Origin: an uncultured Paraprevotella sp.
Lineage (GTDB): Bacteria > Bacteroidota > Bacteroidia > Bacteroidales > Bacteroidaceae
DNA length: 7,873 nt
Reading direction: 5' to 3'
Assembly (NCBI GenBank): GCA_910584955.1
Contig: CAJUDC010000119.1
Location: forward strand, 1-7,873
Positions 1 through 6,105 of the stretch are shown here, in pieces. Position 1 is the stretch's first letter; each line of letters starts with the position of its first letter. The position numbers were made by a program, and so were the translations under genes. The notes beneath the pieces were generated by a model. That model had not been told where the DNA came from. It made no database searches and saw nothing but the letters and a program-made list of their open reading frames with translations.

Positions 1-187
1 TATCTCCCCCGGCGGGATTACCGGACATCGTGGAAAAATTCACACCTACTTTCGGCCCGATTGAAATCCGATAAGCACGATCGCTTAAGCCATCACCCAA
101 GCCTATCCCCTCAACCATAACAGATTCTTGGGCCAACAAACCCGTCGCACACATCAACGAGGCAATTAACATTGATAATTTTTTCAT
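1..187 (-). CDS. Outer-membrane beta-barrel (porin/PorT-like) protein, N-terminal part only
   Basis: Only the first 62 codons lie in the window; the gene runs off the left edge. The product starts MKKLSMLIASLMCATGLLAQ, a clear signal peptide (two Lys, a hydrophobic core, likely cleavage A19|Q20). After about 20 residues comes ISIGPKVGVNFSTMSG, which resembles the first transmembrane strand of the small outer-membrane beta-barrel proteins common in Bacteroidota (the 'GxKxGxNxS' opening of the PorT/OMP_b-brl families). The likely location is the outer membrane. It follows the WG-repeat gene by 29 bp with no visible terminator, so it is probably the next gene of the same operon. The barrel assignment rests on this short stretch only; a different secreted protein is possible. 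The start is secure because the signal peptide begins exactly at this ATG. Confidence 0.7.
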   Translation of the reverse strand, partial: MKKLSMLIASLMCATGLLAQESVMVEGIGLGDGLSDRAYRISIGPKVGVNFSTMSGNPAGGD

Positions 188-216
188 AAGATCACTTTAT
201 TTAATTATGTATAAGA

Positions 217-1737
217 CTATCTTGAATAAAAAGGATTGAACGTTACTTTTTTTGTCTGGCTAAAAGCCTCACCTACTTTTATCGTCACCGTGGCAGTCAT
301 GGTTTTTACTACCCCCGATGCAATACTGCCCACCGTCTCAGAACTGTTTCCCGGCACCGTCACCGTCCTGCTCACCGTCCGTAGCGGACCTCCGGCTATA
401 TACACATGAACCGCTTGGTCGGTAGCCGTATTATTCTTTATCGTAACAAAAGGACCGGCACATTCGTCAAGTTCATTAGCCTTGTAGCTCTCATGGACTG
501 TAGCTCCTATAGTAAGTGTAGGACCATAATCGAAAAACAGCTCTTGCATTCCAGTCCAAACCTTCAAGTCATCGGCATATAAGGCCAGTTTGTAAGATGC
601 CTGCTTTTGTTGCATTTCTACATTGGGAACCAGTCGGAACGTTCCGTCGGCCTCATAAGTCCCTTTCTCCTTTATACCGGTTTCGGCATTTTCAAAAGTC
701 AGCACGTATGGGCCGTCCGCCCAGTTCGCAGGTCCCTGCATCACATAAGCGAAAGAAGAAGACGTATTATTCGCAACTCTCAATCGCGTTTCGCTCTGAG
801 CGTGACCGGTAAACATACCGTCTATCAGACGCAATATCCCGTATTTACCTTTCCAACGGACCCGGGCATACCCCTGTATAAACGGAGTTGCTTCCTGAAA
901 CTGCGGCGGAAGGATCGTCTTTCCATCTTGCTCATACCCCCACAAGCCATTCTCAAGAAAAGGTTTCGGACCTGCGTTAACCGCCTCCAAGGGTGCCTCA
1001 GCTTCCCGCTTTCCTGCCTGAAACAGAGTATAGTCGTCCGGATCCACCTGAACCTCCTTTAACGCAGCATGGTAAGCACTTGTTATCTTGCCCGCCCGAT
1101 TGATCATATATCCCTTGAATCCGGTGGCGGAACGGGCATAGACCAATGCCAGACCTTCTTTAAAGGAAGAACCGAAATATATCACTCCGTTGCCCGGTTC
1201 CATTCCCCGTAACGCCTGCCCTTGACGGTTGATATACAACACCGTTTTATCTTTCATGAGCACCGATGCCCATCCTTCGCAGAACGGATGTGTAGCCAGG
1301 TATTTACAATCAACAGCCAGTTTGCCGTCAACACCCAGAAATCCCCAAAGCCCCTGTGCATCGCTTATGCAGAGCATTCCTTCACGGAACCGGGAATATT
1401 TGGTAAGAAAACAGGTTTCCGTCACTTCCGTCCGGGCATAAGAATCCGTTTGGATAACGCTCTGGATTTGATATTTTCCCGATACATGTTTCAAAGCAAG
1501 GGCATACCCTTCGAATGGATTCGTAATCGAATCAAAAGCCGCAGGAAGGACTTCCTTTCCCTCCATATCGATCAAACCTACCTTGTTAGCGGAACGCACT
1601 TTCAACGTACGTTCGTCAAAAGGGACCAAGGAACTATATACCGGTTTGATTGCCCATCGAGCCGTCTGAGCAACAGAACGGCCCGATAGTACAAAGACAC
1701 AGGCAAAAATCGCTATATGCCACTTATCAGTTATCAT
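217..1737 (-). CDS. Secreted WG-repeat protein with C-terminal Ig-like region
   Basis: The product has 506 residues. Residues 1-23 form a signal peptide (hydrophobic core IAIFACVFVL, predicted cleavage SVA|Q), so it should be exported to the periplasm or beyond. Residues about 45-310 hold degenerate WG (KWG) repeats: VGLIDMEGKEVLP (53-65), GLWGFLGVDGK (129-139), KGYMINRAGKI (208-218), GLWGYEQDGKTILPPQF (264-280) and KYGILRLIDG (298-307). WG repeats are a beta-rich family of no fixed function, often in surface or secreted proteins. Residues about 315-506 look like two beta-sandwich, Ig-like segments, each opening with a similar strand (LRVANNTSSSF, FVTIKNNTATDQ). The start codon overlaps the stop of the protease gene (ATGA), suggesting translational coupling. 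A role as periplasmic ligand sensor, scaffold or protease partner is inference from context. No secretion-type C-terminal sorting signal is evident. Confidence 0.85.
   Translation of the reverse strand: MITDKWHIAIFACVFVLSGRSVAQTARWAIKPVYSSLVPFDERTLKVRSANKVGLIDMEGKEVLPAAFDSITNPFEGYALALKHVSGKYQIQSVIQTDSYARTEVTETCFLTKYSRFREGMLCISDAQGLWGFLGVDGKLAVDCKYLATHPFCEGWASVLMKDKTVLYINRQGQALRGMEPGNGVIYFGSSFKEGLALVYARSATGFKGYMINRAGKITSAYHAALKEVQVDPDDYTLFQAGKREAEAPLEAVNAGPKPFLENGLWGYEQDGKTILPPQFQEATPFIQGYARVRWKGKYGILRLIDGMFTGHAQSETRLRVANNTSSSFAYVMQGPANWADGPYVLTFENAETGIKEKGTYEADGTFRLVPNVEMQQKQASYKLALYADDLKVWTGMQELFFDYGPTLTIGATVHESYKANELDECAGPFVTIKNNTATDQAVHVYIAGGPLRTVSRTVTVPGNSSETVGSIASGVVKTMTATVTIKVGEAFSQTKKVTFNPFYSR
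1734..1737 (-). other. ATGA start-stop overlap between protease and WG-repeat genes
   Basis: The TGA stop of the protease gene (1734-1736) and the ATG of the WG-repeat gene (1735-1737) share bases as ATGA. This arrangement commonly goes with translational coupling by re-initiating ribosomes, and it ties the secreted protein to the protease as the closest pair in the operon. It also fixes the WG-repeat start, which begins directly with a signal peptide. Confidence 0.85.
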
Positions 1738-3368
1738 TTAACCACAGTTTGATCGTATAATTCTTTCAAATATTTGGCATGGCAACCCCGACCGTATGTT
1801 GCCCCAACAAGCCACATACCGTAAAGCACTCCCACCAAACGCCCTTTCTTGTCGACAATAGGCGATCCGCTGGCACCGCCCAACGTTTCTCCCTGGAACT
1901 CAAATGTATTTACATTCGGCTGCTTACTTACACTTATTTTGCTGATGAACGGTTTCAACCCGCCGTCTTTATTGTCCGACAAGTTGAAGAATAATAATCC
2001 GGCCGGATACCCCAATGCATAAAGTTCTTCTTCCTGCGGTTTCAAATCGGCAACATCCGTACGTACGTTTTCCATATCATATATATAAGGTATATCTTCC
2101 GGGGTCTTGTGCTCGTTCAGCTGTAGCAGAGCTACATCTTTTTCCCGATCGCCCGACTCTTTCAATACCGTACAACGGGCAAATTCCGTCACCGAATTAT
2201 AATTCCGGTTAGGATACCCTACACCCATATATGCCGTATTACCGGATAGCTTGATTTTGGAAATCTTGAAAGCGTTTATATAACCGTTCAATTCTGCCAG
2301 CGAAACACCTCCTTTTTGCCACAGTAATAACAAACATTGGGCTACCACGTTTTTCTTAGAAGCCAAAGTATTAAGTTCCGTAAGGTTCACCAGTTGGGCC
2401 ACCGGTATAAGTTCTTGGCGAACATTTTCTACGGCTTTCCTAATGTCGGCCTCATCCTTCTTGTCCAGATATTCCCAAGGCACAGCAACATGACGATTAG
2501 TCCCCATCTTGCCATCCCTTGACACGAAAAACGCCGTACCGGAATAACTCACCGGCTGTACCACATCCTTATTATTCTCTGTCAGCACCTCCCATTGGTT
2601 GGTTTTCTGCTTCTTCCCCATGACATATTCATTAGACCAAGACACTCCCAAGGTATTAAATATCTGGGAAAAACGTGAATCCTGAAAAGGATCATCTTCA
2701 ATCGTTGCCTTCACGTAATAAGCACCATGCACATACAAAGTGGCCGGCACCAAATCTTTTGGTCGTATACCTCCAATATGGGGAGCAAGAATCAGAATTA
2801 AAGCCACTACTGCCGCTGCCACTCCCGATGAAGCAAACACTTTCGGCCAGATAGAAGCGGGAATGAACCGCTTCACATCTACCGGCACTCCGCCACATAC
2901 TACAGCATCGGTTCGTTTTATCCGTACATTCTCGCCCGTACGAATTTTCATTCCATTCACAGTTGTTCCATTCTTACTGTGATCCTGAATATAGAATTTG
3001 CCATCCTTCCCTTTTTTAAGAGTTGCATGAAAGCGGCTCACGGTATTACCGTCAATTTGAATTTCATTTCGGAAATTCTTGCCAATACCGTAAAGAGCGG
3101 AATACTGACTGTTGTCTTCCGGCATCGGTACCTGACTCCATTGCAATTCAACATCACCAAAACGAACGGCATCTCCTCTGCGGATAGGTACGGAAGTTCC
3201 CGCTTTAACCGGTTGATTCATCAAGAACGTTCCGTTACGACTATTCTTGTCCTCCAATAAAATATCACCGTTATCAAGCAAAATAAGTTCGGCATGCAAA
3301 GAACTTACATACGGACTTCGAAGCACGATATTATTCGACGGCGCGCTACCTATTTTCAATAGTTTCAT
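1734..3368 (-). CDS. Two-FHA, single-pass membrane, trypsin-like serine protease
   Basis: The product has 544 residues and no signal peptide. FHA domain A spans about 1-80 (IGSAPSNNIVL, SSLHA, NSRNGTFLMN) and FHA domain B about 90-166 (IGKNFRNEIQI, VSRFHA, HSKNGTTVNG). A membrane helix follows at about 177-197 (VFASSGVAAAVVALILIL). The C-terminal half is a chymotrypsin-fold protease: GTAFFVSRDGKMGTNRHV gives His293, EKDVALLQL gives Asp411, ALGYPAG is the usual strand before the active-site loop, and GGASGSPIVDKKGRLVGVLYG gives Ser500. All three triad residues are present, so activity is expected. With FHA domains in the cytoplasm, one span places the protease in the periplasm. The stretch between His293 and Asp411 is unusually long, with a helical segment of roughly 100 residues. 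It lies 20 bp after the FHA gene and overlaps the WG-repeat gene by 4 bp. Substrate unknown; regulation by phospho-peptide binding to the FHA domains is inference. Confidence 0.9.
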   Translation of the reverse strand: MKLLKIGSAPSNNIVLRSPYVSSLHAELILLDNGDILLEDKNSRNGTFLMNQPVKAGTSVPIRRGDAVRFGDVELQWSQVPMPEDNSQYSALYGIGKNFRNEIQIDGNTVSRFHATLKKGKDGKFYIQDHSKNGTTVNGMKIRTGENVRIKRTDAVVCGGVPVDVKRFIPASIWPKVFASSGVAAAVVALILILAPHIGGIRPKDLVPATLYVHGAYYVKATIEDDPFQDSRFSQIFNTLGVSWSNEYVMGKKQKTNQWEVLTENNKDVVQPVSYSGTAFFVSRDGKMGTNRHVAVPWEYLDKKDEADIRKAVENVRQELIPVAQLVNLTELNTLASKKNVVAQCLLLLWQKGGVSLAELNGYINAFKISKIKLSGNTAYMGVGYPNRNYNSVTEFARCTVLKESGDREKDVALLQLNEHKTPEDIPYIYDMENVRTDVADLKPQEEELYALGYPAGLLFFNLSDNKDGGLKPFISKISVSKQPNVNTFEFQGETLGGASGSPIVDKKGRLVGVLYGMWLVGATYGRGCHAKYLKELYDQTVVK

Positions 3369-3388
3369 AGTAATATGATTTTAATTAT

Positions 3389-3982
3389 TTATAGTAAAGG
3401 GGTGGCCGGTTTATCCGGTTCTTGCTCAACCGAATTGTTCTTCGGGGCTTTATCTCCTTTTTCATTATCTTTCTTCGGTAATTTCTTTATCACCTTAGGA
3501 GATACAGACTTGTCCCGACTCTTGTCTGTTTTCTGCTTCTGAGTTGAATCCGGCGATTGAACTTTTATAGAATCCGGTCGCTGTATTTGTACGGAATCTA
3601 CCACCATCGTATCTCCTCTATCGCTACCCGAACCATCACCGCCACGTAGTATAAAGAAAGCCACTGCACCGCCTATTAACAAGAGTACCGCAAAGGCAGC
3701 TCCAATAATACCATAAAAACGAGCAGCATAATTAGGTATCAATGTCCAGTCCAACTGCATAACATGAGCAAACGAAACCACATCATTCCGCTTAACGGGG
3801 AAAGGAATATTAGGCGTTATCTTTATTCCGTTCACATACGTACCGTTACGACCTTGATCAATGAGGGTCATTTTGCCCGTACTAGTGATATTCAATACAG
3901 CATGTCGTCTGCTAATCACATCCGAATGATCGTGCAGAACAATATCGCATCCGCTATCGCGTCCGATTGATAGTATCTTCAT
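3389..3982 (-). CDS. FHA-domain membrane protein with charged C-terminal tail
   Basis: The product has 197 residues. An N-terminal FHA domain (about 1-82) carries the full phospho-threonine binding signature: IGRDSGCDIVL (Gly7-Arg8), ISRRHA (Ser24, Arg25, His27) and GRNGTYVNG (Asn46, Gly47, Thr48, Asn51, Gly52). A membrane helix follows at about 90-112 (YGIIGAAFAVLLLIGGAVAF). The last 85 residues are low-complexity, rich in Lys, Asp, Ser, Pro and Gln, with two PDS motifs (QRPDSIKVQSPDS), and probably disordered. With the FHA domain in the cytoplasm the tail would be periplasmic. Its likely role is as reader of Thr phosphorylation made by the two upstream kinases, perhaps an adaptor to the double-FHA protease encoded next. 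It sits 7 bp after the PP2C gene. The binding partner is unknown. Confidence 0.88.
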   Translation of the reverse strand: MKILSIGRDSGCDIVLHDHSDVISRRHAVLNITSTGKMTLIDQGRNGTYVNGIKITPNIPFPVKRNDVVSFAHVMQLDWTLIPNYAARFYGIIGAAFAVLLLIGGAVAFFILRGGDGSGSDRGDTMVVDSVQIQRPDSIKVQSPDSTQKQKTDKSRDKSVSPKVIKKLPKKDNEKGDKAPKNNSVEQEPDKPATPLL

Positions 3983-3989
3983 AATTTTA

Positions 3990-5102
3990 TTATTTATTAC
4001 TAAGTACCTCTTCTGTTCGTTTATTTATAGTGTCCAACCTCTCTTTAAAATTATCAGATCCCGAAGAAGTCAATTTTATTGCTTCCAGAGCACATTCAAA
4101 AGCCTTTAGTTCTTTATCCCATGTCGTCGAATCGGCTTTGTATTTTGTTATTTGATCATTAAAGACTTGACGAGGAACGGAATCACTCTCAAGCCATGCT
4201 GATTTTGTAACATCTTTTGCATCCCCTAGTTTCTGATAGACAAAGATTCCGTTGCCCAACAAGCTTATCACGAGAACAGCCAACAGGCATAACAATAGAT
4301 TTTTTATTCGTTTGCTCATTTTTTCTTTTAGTATTGAATTTGATTTTGTTTCTATAAGAGCGGCTGTCAGGTTATCATGACCGCCTCCTTTCTGCAATCC
4401 ATAGGTATCTACTTTCGTAACCAGATTTTCCATCACACCGGACAACGGTTTCTTTATGTCGGTCACAATAGAAATAAGTTCTTTCTCCGGCATCGTTCCG
4501 TGCACACCGTCAGTGCACAACAGAAAGCGGTCGCCTTTCTCATAAGCCAGTTCACACACATCTACTTCTACATCCGCCTTTATACCCAAAGCGCGCGTAA
4601 TTACGTTCGATTGTTCCGACAAACGAGCTTGCTCTTCGGTAATCACTTTCTGTTTGACCAGTTCAAATACCATCGAATGGTCGAAAGTACGGAATATTTT
4701 GGCGTGATTGCGCAACTGATATACTCGGCTGTCTCCTACATGGGCAACCAATGCGGAATTGGAATTAATGAGCAACACTGTAGCCGTCGAACCCATTCCC
4801 TTCAATTCCGGTTCCTCGTCGCCACGAGCAATAATAGCCATATTGGCACGTCTAATGGCCTTAATCAGCACATTGCCGCTATCCTCCGTTCCATCGGCTT
4901 CGGCCACACTCGTTATAATTTCCTGCACGGCGATATTTGAAGCCGTTTTTCCCCCCGGACCACCGCCCATGCCATCGCATACCGTGACAAGCAATCCAAG
5001 TTTGGTATCGGCATACCCGCAAGAGTCCTGATTCTCGGATCGCCCTCCTATGCGCGAATCCGCAACGCCGACAAATGGTTTTGATGTTTTTATCAGTCCC
5101 AT
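3990..5102 (-). CDS. PP2C-family Ser/Thr protein phosphatase, membrane-anchored
   Basis: The product has 370 residues from the start chosen here. The catalytic domain (about 9-253) has all the metal-binding motifs of PPM/PP2C phosphatases: GGRSENQDS (Asp26), CDGMGGG (Asp43, Gly44), VGDSRVYQL (123-131), LLCTDGVHG (Asp198, Gly199) and GGGHDNLTAA (Asp243, Asn244). It should dephosphorylate phospho-Ser/Thr with Mn or Mg ions. A membrane helix at about 268-289 (NLLLCLLAVLVISLLGNGIF) leaves an 80-residue, helix-prone, presumably periplasmic tail. The frame is open further upstream to an ATG at 5186, but that would overlap the kinase gene by about 79 bases and adds residues unlike the family. The ATG at 5102, whose product MGLIKTSKPFVGV leads straight into the first strand, lies 5 bp after the kinase stop and is preferred. 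Its natural job is to reverse the two kinases encoded just upstream. Confidence 0.93.
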   Translation of the reverse strand: MGLIKTSKPFVGVADSRIGGRSENQDSCGYADTKLGLLVTVCDGMGGGPGGKTASNIAVQEIITSVAEADGTEDSGNVLIKAIRRANMAIIARGDEEPELKGMGSTATVLLINSNSALVAHVGDSRVYQLRNHAKIFRTFDHSMVFELVKQKVITEEQARLSEQSNVITRALGIKADVEVDVCELAYEKGDRFLLCTDGVHGTMPEKELISIVTDIKKPLSGVMENLVTKVDTYGLQKGGGHDNLTAALIETKSNSILKEKMSKRIKNLLLCLLAVLVISLLGNGIFVYQKLGDAKDVTKSAWLESDSVPRQVFNDQITKYKADSTTWDKELKAFECALEAIKLTSSGSDNFKERLDTINKRTEEVLSNK

Positions 5103-5107
5103 ATCAA

Positions 5108-6094
5108 TCAAATAAATAACATTAATAGAAGAGCCACAATCACTCCGACTACGCAACCCACCAACACGATATTCTTCCCCAGCCAATCCGAAAACTGTGT
5201 CATAGAACTCGGTTCAGGCTGTAAAGCGGTTTCCAATGCCGTTTTAAACTGTCGGGCCGTCTGATAACGCCGACTTTGTTCTTTTTCCGTAGCTTTCCAA
5301 ATGACTTGCATCACCCGATGCGGAATCTTGGAGTCAGCCGGTAACTTTTCCGTCATCTGCTTCTTCAGTGTATCAGCCTCAGTCTCGCAATCAAAAGGAT
5401 TGTGCCCGGTAAGAAGTTCATAGAAAGTTATTCCCAATTCATAAACATCTGTAGAAGCATTTATCTGTCCACCCTTTTCCGTACCGCGTAAAATCTGCTC
5501 CGGTGCGGCGTATTGCGGCGTACCGATAAAACCGAAAGCCGAGAATTTATTTCCCTCGTTCATACGGGCAATACCCAAATCCATCAACCGTACATTAGCT
5601 CCCTGCTCCACCATAATGTTCGAAGGCTTGAGATCGCGATGAATCACCCCCCGCGAATGTACATAATCCAGCGCATCGAGTACAGGAAATATGGTATGAC
5701 AGATTTTCTCCACACGATCGGGACGCCCTTCCAAATTACGCTTCACATGTTCGTCAAGTGTGATGCCCGATACAAACTTACTTAGAATAAAGATAGGCCC
5801 TGTGGTGGGCGCGCATTCGCAATAACCAATCATCTCCACCAGATTCTGGTGACGGAAAGCCAACGAAGCCTCTTGTTTAGCACGTTCACGAATAGCGTAG
5901 TTATTGGCATACACGTCTTTAACACGCTTTACTGCGATTCGTTCTCCCGTAGAACAGCGAAAGCCGATGTATACCGTTCCCATCGCCCCGCTACCCAACG
6001 GTTGCAGGTTAGGATTGTATCCATACCATTCCCCCATCGTAAACAAATAGATATTGGGGTCATTGGGCCGCTGCATGACTGTCGGTCTATTCAT
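5108..6094 (-). CDS. Hanks-type Ser/Thr protein kinase, tail-anchored
   Basis: The product has 328 residues. The kinase domain (about 25-295) is complete: glycine loop LGSGAMGTVY (33-42), ATP lysine AVKRV (Lys56), helix C glutamate in AKQEAS (Glu75), catalytic loop IHRDLKPSN (Asp154, Lys156, Asn159), metal-binding LMDLGIAR (Asp172, with DLG for DFG), activation-loop end GTPQYAAPE (191-199), and STDVYELG of helix F. Activity is expected. The protein ends in a membrane helix (about 308-328, IVLVGCVVGVIVALLLMLFI) with nothing after it, so it lacks the extracytoplasmic sensor domain of PknB-type kinases. Signals must reach it inside the cell or through membrane partners. It starts 11 bp after the first kinase, with which it shares local sequence (ERA..EAS, QYAAPE, RRYQTARQF against RRFQSAAEF), suggesting old duplication. 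PP2C follows after 5 bp. Confidence 0.94.
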   Translation of the reverse strand: MNRPTVMQRPNDPNIYLFTMGEWYGYNPNLQPLGSGAMGTVYIGFRCSTGERIAVKRVKDVYANNYAIRERAKQEASLAFRHQNLVEMIGYCECAPTTGPIFILSKFVSGITLDEHVKRNLEGRPDRVEKICHTIFPVLDALDYVHSRGVIHRDLKPSNIMVEQGANVRLMDLGIARMNEGNKFSAFGFIGTPQYAAPEQILRGTEKGGQINASTDVYELGITFYELLTGHNPFDCETEADTLKKQMTEKLPADSKIPHRVMQVIWKATEKEQSRRYQTARQFKTALETALQPEPSSMTQFSDWLGKNIVLVGCVVGVIVALLLMLFI

Positions 6095-6105
6095 ACCGTA
6101 ATATT

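Noticed and set aside
188..226. Possible terminator in the gap after the WG-repeat gene (AAGA...TCTT inverted repeat)
   Set aside because: The stem is only four base pairs with a three-base loop and no T-tract in the right place, so it should not terminate transcription.
1573..1580. TAGGTTTG on the minus strand, matching the Bacteroides -7 element TAnnTTTG; also TACATTTG at 1901-1908
   Set aside because: Both lie well inside coding sequence, and I see no well-placed TTTG -33 element at the right spacing, so chance matches are likely.
1604..1613. Palindrome AACGTACGTT, with a related CGTACGTACG at 2058-2067
   Set aside because: Both are inside genes, in codons that make sense in the protein, and are too short and too few to argue for an operator.
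607..1689. Plus-strand open frames of about 150 codons opposite the WG-repeat gene (607-1062, 1222-1689)
   Set aside because: They lie antisense to a well supported gene, have no recognisable domains and show the Arg/Ser/His-rich composition of shadow frames.
217..1737. WG-repeat protein as a lipoprotein (Cys13 in the signal peptide)
   Set aside because: The bases around Cys13 give IFAC, a poor lipobox, and Cys lies in the middle of the hydrophobic core; cleavage at SVA|Q fits better.
4377..4940. A 187-codon plus-strand open frame opposite the PP2C gene
   Set aside because: The opposite strand encodes all the conserved PP2C motifs over this stretch; the plus-strand product has no domain and an antisense-like composition.
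5103..5186. An upstream ATG at 5186 that would lengthen the PP2C protein by 28 residues
   Set aside because: It would overlap the kinase gene by about 79 bases, and the added residues read like out-of-frame kinase sequence. The ATG at 5102 sits 5 bp after the kinase stop and begins directly before the PP2C fold.
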